A DNA stretch of 64,000 nucleotides from Streptomyces sp. CB03234 (lineage in GTDB: Bacteria > Actinomycetota > Actinomycetes > Streptomycetales > Streptomycetaceae), in the NCBI RefSeq assembly GCF_001905885.1, contig NZ_LIYH01000001.1:746169-810168 (forward strand), in the 5' to 3' direction. The notes below the pieces were generated by a model. It was given only the letters and a program-made list of their open reading frames with translations. It was not told the DNA's origin and did no database searches. Positions 43,613 to 52,187 of the stretch are shown here, piece after piece; positions within the stretch are counted from its first letter, which is position 1; each line of letters opens with the position of its first letter. Both the position numbers and the translations under genes were made by a program.

Positions 43613-44500
43613 ATGGAAGAGCAACACGACGAGGTGCCCGGGGCGATGTCACCGCTGGCGCCCGAAGCCCGCAGGAAGACGCCTGACCTCCCGCCGGACG
43701 GAGACGAGGGCGCGGGTGGAGACGGGGACGGGGACGCGGGTCCGGGTGCGGCCGGGCCCGCGCGCCGGGGCAGGGCCGTCGTTCTGTGGGCAACGGCCGC
43801 CGTGATCGGCCTCGTCGCGGGCGTGGTCGTCGGGTACGGCGTGCAGGCACAGCGCGCGCCGACCCCCTTGCCTCCGCTGGCCCAGCCGGATGTGACCCAT
43901 CCGGCCGCCCCCTTGCCGAAGGGCAAGGAACCGCGGCCGCTCTCCGTCGCGGAGGACCGGAGCCGGAGGACCGACGGGGACCTGCGGAAGCTGCTGATCG
44001 GCAAGCCGAAGGGGGCGAGGAACGCCGTGGTGCCCACGTTCCGTAAGGGTGTTCTGCCGTCCGACGGCTGGCTGTCCCCGGACGGCTACGCGCGTGAATA
44101 CGTCGACGAGGGCTCAATGTTCCAGTACTACGTCCGGCGGGACATCCGACGGGTCGCCGCCGCCGACTGGGTGGGCGGCGGGTCCGACGAGCAGGTGGCG
44201 ATCCGGCTGGTGCAGTTCCGGCCGGGCGCGTTCGGTGGCGCGGACTGGTACGCGGAGTCCCAATTGGCGTACATGCCGAAGTCCAGGGGCGCGGGCAACC
44301 CCGGGCGCCCCATCAAGGGCAGCTCGAACGGGCGCTACTTCGTCTTCTCCACGGAGGGTGGGTCTCGTGGTGGGAGCCACCACGCACGTGCGCTCGGCTA
44401 CCGCGGTGACGTCATGTTCGACATCCACATCTTCGACGCGGACCCGATCAACGAGACGGCCATCCGGTCGCTCGCCGAACGTCAACTGGAGCGACTGTGA
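43613..44500 (+). CDS. Membrane-anchored extracytoplasmic protein, first of a three-gene operon
   Basis: 295 residues of unknown family. A 50-residue cytoplasmic acidic/Gly-rich N-terminus precedes one membrane helix (about 53-76, VVLWATAAVIGLVAGVVVGYG), then an extracytoplasmic domain. The domain starts GDLRKLLIGKP, has SPDGYAREYVDEG and RRVAAADWVGG, and contains no Cys, so no disulfides. GGGGGG lies just before the ATG. Its stop overlaps the next start (GTGA). The three proteins of this operon share topology and the motif D-L-x-x-L-L, suggesting ancient duplication. Confidence 0.75.
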   Translation: MEEQHDEVPGAMSPLAPEARRKTPDLPPDGDEGAGGDGDGDAGPGAAGPARRGRAVVLWATAAVIGLVAGVVVGYGVQAQRAPTPLPPLAQPDVTHPAAPLPKGKEPRPLSVAEDRSRRTDGDLRKLLIGKPKGARNAVVPTFRKGVLPSDGWLSPDGYAREYVDEGSMFQYYVRRDIRRVAAADWVGGGSDEQVAIRLVQFRPGAFGGADWYAESQLAYMPKSRGAGNPGRPIKGSSNGRYFVFSTEGGSRGGSHHARALGYRGDVMFDIHIFDADPINETAIRSLAERQLERL

Positions 44501-45270
44501 ACGGCGACAGGGGGACACCGCACCGGCTCGGACGCAAGCTCACCAGATACCTTCCCGTCGTTCTCGCCCTCGCGGTGACCGGCGGCGGACTGGTCTGTAC
44601 CCACCTCATCGTCGACGGAGCGGACCGGACCGCTGCCACGGCCTACTGGCCCGCCGAGAGCGCCACTCCGACAGCGAGTACGGAACCACCAGGCGGTGAC
44701 CGGCCGGTTGGGCGGACCGATACCGAACTCAGCCGGATGCTCCTCCCCGTGCCCGACGGCTACCGACTCGGACCGGACATCGGCGAGCACGGCAATGACA
44801 CTGCCCTCAGTGGCGTACAGGCCACCGCGCTGCTCAGGGAGAGGGCGGGGGAGGGTCTGACCGGCGCGGAGCGCCGCGAACGCGACGAGTACTACGGGAA
44901 GCTGCGGCTCAAGGGGATCGCCGTGCGTTCCTACGCGAACGACACCAACGACCTCGTCATGGAAACCATGATCATCCGCATGGGCGACAAGAAGGCCGTG
45001 CAGGAAACATACGCGCTCCAGACCGGGCTCTACGAAGCCCTCGGCATCTTCCGCGCCGGACCGAAGGTGGACGGCCGGCACACAGCCGCCTGCTACCTGC
45101 GACCGGAGGACAAGGGTTTCAAGCTCGACAGCATGACCTGCGTCGCCGTCCATGGTGAGCTGCTGCTCAACATGCGCGCGTACGGCTCGAAGCCCTTGGC
45201 CACCACCACGGCCGTCAAGCTGCTCGAAGAACAGCTCGGCCACATCGCGTACCCGGCGGTGACCGCATGA
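44497..45270 (+). CDS. Membrane-anchored extracytoplasmic protein, second of the operon
   Basis: 257 residues of unknown family. A basic N-terminus, one membrane helix (about 18-40), a Thr/Pro/Ser spacer, then a domain beginning DTELSRMLLPVPDGYRLG. It continues with LKGIAVRSYAND and METMIIRMGDKKAVQETYALQ, a mixed alpha/beta pattern shared in outline with the other two operon members. Two Cys in the mature domain (TAACYL and MTCVAV) could pair. GTG at 44497 overlaps the upstream TGA; its own stop overlaps the third gene's ATG. Confidence 0.75.
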   Translation: MNGDRGTPHRLGRKLTRYLPVVLALAVTGGGLVCTHLIVDGADRTAATAYWPAESATPTASTEPPGGDRPVGRTDTELSRMLLPVPDGYRLGPDIGEHGNDTALSGVQATALLRERAGEGLTGAERRERDEYYGKLRLKGIAVRSYANDTNDLVMETMIIRMGDKKAVQETYALQTGLYEALGIFRAGPKVDGRHTAACYLRPEDKGFKLDSMTCVAVHGELLLNMRAYGSKPLATTTAVKLLEEQLGHIAYPAVTA

Positions 45271-46181
45271 CCGAGCCCACCACGGAGAGCCGGCAGGCCC
45301 CGGACGCACCTGCCACAGACGCCGCAGACGCCGTTCCGGACCGACCGGCGCCGATGGCACCCACCACCGGACAGGAACCGCCGCTGCCCGTGGGACAGCA
45401 AGCCGCCGCCCCGCAGCGCACCGACCGTCGCGCCCTGCGGGCTCTTGCCCGGTGGACCGCCGCCGTCATGGTTCTCGCGGGGGCGGCCGCCGCGACGGCG
45501 CTTCCCCTCATCGCCCTCGACCGGTCCGACGTGCCCGGCCTCGCCACCACGAGCGACGGACGATGGGACTACCCGCGGCTGACTCTCCCTGCTCTGCCCT
45601 CCGGATCACCCCTGCCTCTCGCCGAGGAGAACGAGGCCGGCATCCACCACGCCGATCTGCGCGCGCTGCTCCTCCCGGCGCCCGCCGGCGCGACGCCCGA
45701 CACGAAGCTCAATGGAGGGTGGACGAGCATCGAGCGGTACGCGGCGGAGTACGACACGACGTGGCGTGCGTCCCTGCGGCAGCACCTGACCGACTCCACG
45801 CTGCGGCACATCGCCGCCCGGGGCTGGACGATGCCCGACGGCACCAACGCCCGGGTCTACCTGCTGCGCTTCACCACGCGCCACCACGCCGATCGCTTCG
45901 TCAAGGACGGGCTGAAGCTGATGAGCGGCCAATACCAGACCGCACCGTTGAACAGGGCACGCGACAGCGGAATCGACGGCGACTGGGACAGCTCGGGCGC
46001 ACCCGACGACGTACAGCAGTACGCCTTCACGGAACGTCCGCCGTACGGCGCGGAGCAGACCCGCCACGCATACTTGCCGGTCGGCGACACCGTCGCGTTC
46101 CTCGTCCACGAGAAGCAGGGCGGTGCGGCGGCGGTCCCGTTCCACCAGTCGATGATCCTGCAGACACAACTGCTGACCTGA
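45267..46181 (+). CDS. Membrane-anchored extracytoplasmic protein, third of the operon
   Basis: 304 residues of unknown family. A 60-residue Pro/Ala/Thr-rich cytoplasmic leader, one membrane helix (about 64-84, AAVMVLAGAAAATALPLIAL), then an outside domain starting ADLRALLLPAPAGATPD with SIERYAAEYDTTW and RHIAARGWTMPDGTNARVYLLRF. This aligns by motif order with the first gene's DLRKLL, YAREYVDEG and RRVAAADWVGG blocks, supporting common descent. ATGA overlap couples it to the second gene. No signal for enzymatic activity. Confidence 0.76.
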   Translation: MTEPTTESRQAPDAPATDAADAVPDRPAPMAPTTGQEPPLPVGQQAAAPQRTDRRALRALARWTAAVMVLAGAAAATALPLIALDRSDVPGLATTSDGRWDYPRLTLPALPSGSPLPLAEENEAGIHHADLRALLLPAPAGATPDTKLNGGWTSIERYAAEYDTTWRASLRQHLTDSTLRHIAARGWTMPDGTNARVYLLRFTTRHHADRFVKDGLKLMSGQYQTAPLNRARDSGIDGDWDSSGAPDDVQQYAFTERPPYGAEQTRHAYLPVGDTVAFLVHEKQGGAAAVPFHQSMILQTQLLT

Positions 46182-46288
46182 AGACCTGTCCGGGCCCTCA
46201 CGCGCCAGGCCCCCACCGACCACGCGATCGGCGCCAGTGCCGAGCCATCCGAGATCGCCCGGACAGGCCCTGAGCGGCTGGGGGCGGA

Positions 46289-46507
46289 TCAGCCGCAGCA
46301 CCCGCCGCCGCAGCATCCGCCGCCCCCGCCCTGGGACGGCGCGGGGGCGCCGCCCTTGGCCGTGCCGCCGACCGCGACGGCGGACAGCAGCTTGACGGTG
46401 TCGTCGTGCCCGGCGGGGCAGGCGGCGGGGGCCGACGACTGGGCCATGGGGCGGTTCAGTTCGAAGGTGTCTCCGCAGGTGCGGCAGCGGTACTCGTAGC
46501 GAGGCAT
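46289..46507 (-). CDS. FmdB-type zinc ribbon protein
   Basis: 72 residues. MPRYEYRCRTCGDTFEL is the FmdB/CxxC regulatory start with the first Cys pair (C8, C11). A third Cys lies near residue 30 (AACPAGHD), and the C-terminus ends in two CCG clusters (GGGCCGGGCCG-like), as usual in Streptomyces members. It probably binds zinc. Convergent with the three-gene operon across a gap holding a spaced inverted repeat. Confidence 0.88.
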   Translation of the reverse strand: MPRYEYRCRTCGDTFELNRPMAQSSAPAACPAGHDDTVKLLSAVAVGGTAKGGAPAPSQGGGGGCCGGGCCG

Positions 46508-46528
46508 GGCCCCAGATTAACCGCGCGG

Positions 46529-47872
46529 TCAGTGCCCGCTGCCCCGCTCTTCCCGAATCATTTCGACCACCCGCGCCACCGCCGCCCGCACCGCGGCGGT
46601 TTCGGTCAGGAAGTGCCAGTAGTCGGGGTGGCGGCCCTCCAGCCCGCCGATGGCCCGCTCCAGCCGGGCCACCGCATCGTCCAGGGGGCGGGCGTGCCGG
46701 GGATCGGGGGTGTGCCGGCCCGCCATGGCGAGCCGCTGGGCGTCCCGGATGGCGAAGCGGGTGCGCTGGATCTCGGCCTGCGGGTCCTTGGAGACGGCGT
46801 TCAGCCGGTTCAGCCGGTCACCCGCGGCCGAAACGGCCTCGTCGGCGCTGTTCAGCAGGGCCCGTACGGTCGAGAGCAGGGCCGTCGCGTCGGCCCAGCG
46901 CTGCTCCTCGCGGGCCTTGGCCGCCTCGTGGAGCTTCTCCTCGGCCTGGCGGACGCTCCTGGCGGCCTGCTCGGGGACGGGCTGGAGGTCCTGCCAGCAG
47001 GCGGCGCTGAAGCGGCGCCGCAGCTCGCTGAGGACGGGCTCGACGGAGGCGGCGCGGTTGGCAAGGGCCTGGGCGCGCGTCCGGAGCGACACCAGCCGCT
47101 TGTCGGTCTCGGCGGCCCGCTCGGGCAGCCGTTCCGCCTCCGTGCGCACCGCTTCGGCGTCCCGCAGCACCCGGTCGGCCCGCTGCAGCGTCTCGGCGAC
47201 ACCGTGCTGCCCGGCGCCCTGGTTGAGCTTGGTCAGCTCCGGGGCGAGGGCGGCGAGCCGCGCCGCGAGATCATCGGCGCGCAGCCCGGAGCCGCGCACC
47301 GTGTCGAGAGCATTACTCGCGGAAAGGAGCGCCGCTCTCGCCCGCTCGACGGCCGGCGCCAGCCGCGCCAGCTGGGTCTCCGCCTTGTCGAGCAGCGGCC
47401 CGAGCCCCTGCTCGAACCTCTCCAGCTCCCCCTTCACCCGTACGAGGTCGTCCTTGGCCCGGTGCAGCTCACCGCGCGCCCGCGAGGCGACGGAGGCCTC
47501 CAGATCGTCCCGGTCGAGGTCGTAGGCGTCGACGGCGGTGATGTACGCATGGCTCACCTCGTCGATCCGCCGCCCCAGCGCGGCGAACTCGTCCACCGCC
47601 CGGCGCGCCCCCGGTGACGCGTCCACCGCCGTGATCGTCTCGATCGAGATCCGCAAGTCCCGCTGGGCGGTGTCCAGCTCGTAGAACGCCGCCGCGGCCG
47701 CGTCCTTCGCCGCCTGCGCGTCCGCCCGCTGGCTCTCCCCGCGCCCGCCGAACCAGCGCCGCGTACCGCCCCCGGCGAAGGCCCCCGGCAGCGCGGCGAC
47801 CACCAACGGCACCGGCAACAACATCAACGCGAGCACATCCTTCACGTACCGCCGCGCGTGTGTCGCCGTCAC
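46529..47872 (-). CDS. Membrane-anchored coiled-coil protein of unknown function
   Basis: 447 residues. One N-terminal membrane helix (about 14-34) precedes a very long alpha-helical, Ala/Glu/Arg-rich region (about 50-440) with heptad-like hydrophobic spacing, probably several coiled-coil bundles facing outside. A single Cys occurs in SAACWQDL. GTG start at 47872 with GGGAG upstream. Conserved in Streptomyces as a hypothetical protein as far as I can tell. Twenty-one bp downstream is the zinc ribbon gene on the same strand. Confidence 0.72.
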   Translation of the reverse strand: MTATHARRYVKDVLALMLLPVPLVVAALPGAFAGGGTRRWFGGRGESQRADAQAAKDAAAAAFYELDTAQRDLRISIETITAVDASPGARRAVDEFAALGRRIDEVSHAYITAVDAYDLDRDDLEASVASRARGELHRAKDDLVRVKGELERFEQGLGPLLDKAETQLARLAPAVERARAALLSASNALDTVRGSGLRADDLAARLAALAPELTKLNQGAGQHGVAETLQRADRVLRDAEAVRTEAERLPERAAETDKRLVSLRTRAQALANRAASVEPVLSELRRRFSAACWQDLQPVPEQAARSVRQAEEKLHEAAKAREEQRWADATALLSTVRALLNSADEAVSAAGDRLNRLNAVSKDPQAEIQRTRFAIRDAQRLAMAGRHTPDPRHARPLDDAVARLERAIGGLEGRHPDYWHFLTETAAVRAAVARVVEMIREERGSGH

Positions 47873-47945
47873 ATCCGCTCCCGTGCCGTGTGTCCGCCGC
47901 TGACCGGTTCATTCTCCCACCAGTAAGGACGAACACACTGGCCGT

Positions 47946-48704
47946 TTAGTTCGCGCTTCGCACGGTGACTTGCCCGTTGTCGCTGCGCGCCTCGACCACG
48001 TGCCCGCTGCGGTCGTCGGCCGGCACCCCCACCTCCACCTCCCCGTTGGCGCTCCCCGCCTCCACGGCGTACCGCGTGTCCCCGCCCGGCAGTTCGACGG
48101 CGATGTCACCGTTGTCGTTCACGGCCTCCACCCGGTCCGGCACGGCCCCGAGCGCCAGCCGTATCTCCCCGTTCCCCGCCCGCGCCACCACGCTCTTCGA
48201 GGTCGCCCCCTCCACCCGTACGTCCCCGTTGTCGCTCCGCAATTCCAACGGACCGCCCGCGTCCCGCACGGTCACCGTTCCGTTGTCCGACGTGACCTTG
48301 AGCGCCGTGTCGAACCCCTCGGCCGTCACATCCCCGTTGTCGCCCTCCACCGTCACCGCCACCCCACGCGGCACCCGCACCTCATGCCGCGCCTCGCAGT
48401 CACTCACCACCGCGTCGCACTCCACCCGCAACGTCAGCCGGCCGCCCTCCAGCTTCCACACCGGCGCGGGCCCGTCCCCGAGCACCGCCCACCCGTCGAC
48501 CTGCCGGGTCACCTCCACGTCCTTCACATCCGCCGGCACCAGCACCAGCTCCGAGTCGTCCGAATCCACCACCAGCGTCTCGCCCCGGAACGCGAACGCC
48601 TTCCGCTCCACCGGCGCCCCCTCCACACCGGCACCCCCACACCCCCCGAGCCCCAGCACGACCCCGCCGACAACACCAACCACCCAGATCCGACGCACAC
48701 CCAC
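47946..48704 (-). CDS. DUF4097-type beta-helix lipoprotein
   Basis: 252 residues. The signal peptide ends in a lipobox LGGC with Cys22, so the protein is lipid-anchored outside. The mature part is a parallel beta repeat of the DUF4097 type, with five to six turns each carrying SDNGxVxV or close variants (SDNGTVTV, SDNGDVRV, NDNGDIAV, SANGEVEV, SDNGQVTV). GTG start at 48704 with GGGGGAGG upstream. Function is unknown; such proteins may act as adhesion or envelope-stress factors (inference). Confidence 0.84.
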   Translation of the reverse strand: MGVRRIWVVGVVGGVVLGLGGCGGAGVEGAPVERKAFAFRGETLVVDSDDSELVLVPADVKDVEVTRQVDGWAVLGDGPAPVWKLEGGRLTLRVECDAVVSDCEARHEVRVPRGVAVTVEGDNGDVTAEGFDTALKVTSDNGTVTVRDAGGPLELRSDNGDVRVEGATSKSVVARAGNGEIRLALGAVPDRVEAVNDNGDIAVELPGGDTRYAVEAGSANGEVEVGVPADDRSGHVVEARSDNGQVTVRSAN

Positions 48705-48887
48705 GACGCCTCCCCCGCTCGTTCCTACCTGTCCCCCTCACGCTACGTATCCACCCGGCTCCACCACGATCCGGCCACCCACCCTCCCGCAAGTAGGGCT
48801 ACCCCCCGGCCCCACCGCCCCGGGAGCCCGGGAGGCCGGGTTTGCAGGATCCACCCATGCGCCATGTACCCTGTTCACTCAATCCAC

Positions 48888-48959
48888 GGGTGCGTAGCTC
48901 AGGGGTAGAGCGCTGCTCTTACAAAGCAGATGTCGGCGGTTCGAAACCGTCCGCGCCCA
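48888..48959 (+). tRNA. tRNA-Val(TAC)
   Basis: A complete cloverleaf: acceptor GGGTGCG (48888-48894) pairs with CGCGCCC (48952-48958) with one G-T pair; D-arm GCTC/GAGC; anticodon stem CTGCT/AGCAG around the loop CTTACAA, giving anticodon TAC for GUA codons; T-arm GGCGG-TTCGAAA-CCGTC; discriminator A at 48959. CCA is not encoded. Followed six bases later by a strong terminator. Confidence 0.95.
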
Positions 48960-48964
48960 CAGGA

Positions 48965-49000
48965 CGAAGGCCCCCAGCCGATCATGGCTGGGGGCCTTCG
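48965..49000. terminator. Terminator of the tRNA-Val gene
   Basis: Perfect 15-bp stem (48965-48979 with 48986-49000) and six-base loop GATCAT, immediately after the tRNA. Confidence 0.9.
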
Positions 49001-49370
49001 ACATCCGTACCCGACATCAACGGCCGTGGTCACCGGCGGTCGGGACGCCTCTTGAGCAGCCGGTCCATGTGACCATCAGCGCGATCCGGCTGGGCCCAGG
49101 GATCTCCACCACCATCCAAGTCCGGATCACGCGAGTGCCGGCCGTGGTGGGCTGAGGCGGGGAACTCCCGTCCCGTCCGCCATCGGGTCCCAGGAGAAGC
49201 CGAGCAGACCGCACCCGCTCCACGGTGTGGGGGTCGACGGCAGACGAAACGTAGGGCCAGCGGACATACGACCCGTGACAGCTCCAGTCCAAAGCCGCTC
49301 CACCGACCTGTGGCGGTAGGTTGCCGTGAGTTGATCAACGCCTCGACATCAAGTCACGTGGCACAGCCTT
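49001..49370. other. Intergenic stretch beside the tRNA with no supported gene
   Basis: A 370-bp gap. A minus-strand frame ending near 49020 has a protein-like tail (VIRTWMVVEIPGPSRIAL) and may be a gene fragment, but it lacks a recognisable family or start. No duplicated tRNA 3' end, integrase or attachment repeat was found in it. Confidence 0.45.
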
Positions 49371-49955
49371 CTATGCCTTGACCGATGCGGCCGATCTGGC
49401 GGCCTGCTCGATCTTCGCGCAGTAGGCGTCGCGGGCTTCCTCATCGATCTGCATCTCGTGTTCGGGCCGCATCCCGGTTCGGCCATCGACGTCTTCGCGC
49501 AGGATGTCGGCGTGCCCGGCATGCCGGTTGGTCTCGCCGAGGACGTGGACCATGATGGCGAACAGGTTCGTGTTGGGATAAGGCTCCAGCCACCACGGCA
49601 CGTGGCCGGGGGCGTCGAGGGGAAGCTCGTTGATCGTCGCGTCCGAGTGTTCCCACGTGCGCCGGTAGAACTCGATAATCTGATCGCGGTTCTCGTCCGC
49701 AGTCGCCCACAGATCGCTGCCGTTGTGATCCTGCCACCGAGGCAGCGGTTCCGGGGAAGAGCGGTCGAAGACCTCGCCGAAGTACCTGGCCTCGACGCTG
49801 GCCACGTGTTTGACCAGGCCGAGGAGGTTGGTCCCGGTCGCTGTCAATGGTCGGCGGGCGTCGTATTCGGACAAGCCGTCAAGCTTCCAGAGCAGCGCCT
49901 CGCGGTCCCGCCGCAGTCTCCCGTGCAGGGTGTCCTTGGCGAATTCATCGATCAT
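49371..49955 (-). CDS. DinB/DUF664-family protein
   Basis: 194 residues. Four-helix DinB fold with the metal His in LVKHVASVEARY and a pair in HVLGETNRHAGHADILRE, the usual DUF664 triad. Streptomyces members are proposed thiol S-transferases or stress proteins. ATG at 49955 gives the conserved start MIDEFAKD; an in-frame ATG six codons upstream is possible. First intact gene after the tRNA on the accessory side. Confidence 0.86.
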   Translation of the reverse strand: MIDEFAKDTLHGRLRRDREALLWKLDGLSEYDARRPLTATGTNLLGLVKHVASVEARYFGEVFDRSSPEPLPRWQDHNGSDLWATADENRDQIIEFYRRTWEHSDATINELPLDAPGHVPWWLEPYPNTNLFAIMVHVLGETNRHAGHADILREDVDGRTGMRPEHEMQIDEEARDAYCAKIEQAARSAASVKA

Positions 49956-50098
49956 GCGGCATGAGCCTGTCATGGACTACTCGCGGCCTCAAGATCCCGT
50001 ACGTGGACCGCAACGACCGGAAGAGCCGAAGCCCGGTCATGGCCACTGTCCTGAGCTGCCGCAAGAAGCTCGCAGAACTTGCCACGTGAGACGACCTC

Positions 50099-50860
50099 TT
50101 AGGTGTCGCGCACCAGGTCCGCACCACGTGACGGGCTGATCGGCGTGGCCCTGCTCCAGAGCTCTTCCGCGTGCTCGGCGAACCTGTCGAACATCCCGCC
50201 CGCCCCTTGGCGGCGCAGATGGAGCAGCGGCGAGTCATGGCCCACGAGGCGAGCGAGGTGCGGCGTGACGAGGACATCCTCATCGAAGCGGAACACAGAC
50301 AGCGACACGTGGTTCACAGCATCCTCGGCGCAGCTGATCCTGGTTTCCAGACCCGGGAGGGGCCCGAGGCGTTCGAGGTGCTCCAGAGTGATCCTGATCC
50401 GCGTGGACACGCTCAGGGCGACATTCTCGATGACCTCCCGCTGGCGCGTCACCTCACCCGCCGGGTCCCCGAGCATGAATCGCACCCGGCATCCCTCGTC
50501 GAGCTTGCGCCGCAGGGTCTCTCCGAAGGCCGGCTGCTCCAGCCACACGAAGTAGTTCGTGTACCCCGCCATGAAGATCTGCTCGCTGGCGCCATCGATC
50601 AGCTCGCTCCACACCGTCGACGGGCAGGCGGACCTGTACGGGTACGCGTGGACGACCTCGCGGTCGTGACCCGACTTCACACGGTCCTGCACGGCCTTCG
50701 GCCAGATCATCTCTTCGTCCACCCTCAATGCCTGACAGGCGTCGACACGGTTCTTTGCATGGGGTACCAGCTCAGCGTCGGCCAACCACCGCTCCACCGT
50801 CTTGGGCGTCACGCCAATACGCGCGGCGAGCTTGCGGGGACTCAGCTGTGCGTCCGCCAT
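50099..50860 (-). CDS. XRE-type regulator with DUF5919-like domain
   Basis: 253 residues. An N-terminal helix-turn-helix (LSPRKLAARIGVTPKTVERWL, residues 6-26) is followed by a larger domain starting SELIDGASEQIFMAGYTNYF, the DUF5919/phospholipase-D-like fold seen in Streptomyces regulators. ATG at 50858-50860. Divergent from a small CxxC-containing gene at 50993, a neighbourhood typical of these regulators. Target unknown. Confidence 0.82.
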   Translation of the reverse strand: MADAQLSPRKLAARIGVTPKTVERWLADAELVPHAKNRVDACQALRVDEEMIWPKAVQDRVKSGHDREVVHAYPYRSACPSTVWSELIDGASEQIFMAGYTNYFVWLEQPAFGETLRRKLDEGCRVRFMLGDPAGEVTRQREVIENVALSVSTRIRITLEHLERLGPLPGLETRISCAEDAVNHVSLSVFRFDEDVLVTPHLARLVGHDSPLLHLRRQGAGGMFDRFAEHAEELWSRATPISPSRGADLVRDT

Positions 50861-50992
50861 AGCGGATCGTAAAGCGAGGTTCAGGACTTCCCCCTACGAC
50901 ATTTGGGCCTTCTCGCACCGTAGCGGCATACCGCCCAACTGTCGCCGGACCAACTGGAGATACGTCCATAAGGGGCCTGCATCCTCACGCCC

Positions 50993-51196
50993 ATGAGCCA
51001 CCCGAAGACGTGGATGGAAGCCCCCATCGACCTGCCGCTCCCTCCAACACCACCTGTCCCCGTGGAGGGGTGCGAAACCTGCGCCACGTGCGCGACACAA
51101 CGGCTCGCCGCCAGAGCGAAAGGCGACTACTCGCTGGCCACGGACGCGTCCGTGGAAATCCGCACCCACCCCCATGCCACCCGGGATGCCCTATGA
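50993..51196 (+). CDS. Small Cys-rich hypothetical protein
   Basis: 67 residues. The sequence begins SHPKTWMEAPIDLPLPPTPP and contains CETCATC, three Cys in a CxxCxxC spacing that could bind a metal. Similar small proteins accompany XRE-type regulators in Streptomyces; no function is known. No Shine-Dalgarno precedes the ATG, so it may be leaderless. Its TGA overlaps the ATG of the next, frameshifted gene. Confidence 0.7.
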   Translation: MSHPKTWMEAPIDLPLPPTPPVPVEGCETCATCATQRLAARAKGDYSLATDASVEIRTHPHATRDAL

Positions 51197-51433
51197 CAGA
51201 TCTGAGCGTGCCCCAGTGGCGCGTCGGCCGCGCAGCCGCCGACGCCGCGAGCACCGCGCTGAAGGACGCCCTCGCGAGACTGGGCATCCACGAACGCCAC
51301 TACCGCCCACATCCGCCCCGTTGTCTCCGGCACCGGAACGCCCTACGTCTACATCGGCCTCATGAACGCGGACACCGCACAACGACTCGCCGAGTCCCTG
51401 GAAGCGAGGCCACATGACCGCCGCGCTCCATGA
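51193..51433 (+). pseudogene. Frameshifted small hypothetical gene
   Basis: From the ATG at 51193 (ATGA overlap with the previous gene) the frame gives TDLSVPQWRVGRAAADAAS up to ERHY at 51303. After one extra C near 51304 the protein-like sequence continues in the +1 frame as AHIRPVVSGTGTPYVYIGL and AQRLAESLEARP, ending at TGA 51431-51433. Without the shift the frame turns into His/Arg-rich noise. Either a real single-base insertion or a sequencing error; about 79 residues when repaired. Confidence 0.75.
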
Positions 51434-51825
51434 GTGAACCTGCGGCCGTCAACGGCCGAGGCGCCGAGGACACTTGCGACGGCCGGACTCGGTACCAGCG
51501 CGGTAGAACTTTCCCTACTTCATCAAGGCCCGCGCACGGTGCGGGCGCGCGCCGCCTCGACGGCGCGGCCCGGCCACTGTCTTCGCCCGGCCTGGCTGCG
51601 CCAGGCGGCGCGCCGCGTGCTGCGGGCGAAGAGCGGGAAACCCGCTGGGGTTGGGGCGGTCGACTCCACGGCTTTAGGCAGCCACCATGGGGCGAGCCAC
51701 TAAGCTCATGGCCACGGTCTCTCGTGGTGTGCCCACGCCCTGGCGAGCCGTGCCCGGCCCCACCAGCAGGCCGTCCGTCCGTTCAGGCACGAGGACAGAG
51801 TGGCGGGGTGGCAGGGCCTGAATGC
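51434..51825. other. Accessory non-coding stretch with nested hairpins
   Basis: No gene is supported; the long frame starting at 51430 continues antisense into a regulator fragment and has no domain. Around 51541-51646 the DNA is strongly palindromic: CTTCGCCCG/CGGGCGAAG (51581-51589 with 51623-51631), inner GCCTGG/CCAGGC, then AGCGGG-AAA-CCCGCT at 51632-51646. Confidence 0.5.
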
Positions 51826-52176
51826 TCACAGTTCTGTGAGCGCTGTGAGTGTCTCCTGCAGGCCGATCCGTGCCGCCATGCGGCTGAGGGAGTCAGGCGT
51901 CCGCCGAGCGGTGTGCAGGAGCCCGGTGATGGCCTCCCGCGTTCCGGGGAGGTACCGGGTCTGCTCCGGCGCGGCACGCCGCGCCTCGACAAGATGCCGC
52001 AGTGCCGTGTCGGCGTGGCCGGTCTCCATCTCCACCACAGCGCGATCGACGAGGAAGCGCGGACGCCTTGAGGTGAGCGTTGACGGGGGCAGCTTCTGCT
52101 TCCGTACCTGCTTCAGCGCCTCGTCGAACTGCTTTATGGTGATGGAGGCGCCCATCTCGTGGGGCGCGACGTTCAT
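51826..52176 (-). pseudogene. C-terminal fragment of an XRE/TPR-type regulator
   Basis: Up to 116 residues are readable and resemble the helical C-terminus of Streptomyces regulators (FLVDRAVVEMETGHADTALR, then EARRAAPEQTRYLPGTRE and MAARIGL). The N-terminal DNA-binding part is absent: upstream the frame runs into unrelated sequence. The fragment abuts a flavoprotein fragment on the opposite strand, which marks a recombination joint near 52177-52190. Confidence 0.72.
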
Positions 52177-52187
52177 GTATCCGTATG

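Noticed and set aside
48888..49370. Integrative element boundary with att site at the tRNA
   Set aside because: No integrase gene and no second copy of the tRNA 3' end could be found in the window, so I do not call an element.
49847..50089. Short plus-strand frame ending near 50089 between dinB and the XRE-type gene
   Set aside because: The tail (GLKIPYVDRNDRKSRSP) looks protein-like, but most of the frame is antisense to dinB and there is no identifiable family or start.
51430..52071. 213-residue plus-strand frame overlapping the frameshifted gene
   Set aside because: Its second half is antisense to a recognisable regulator fragment and the first half covers palindromic DNA; no domain or conserved pattern.
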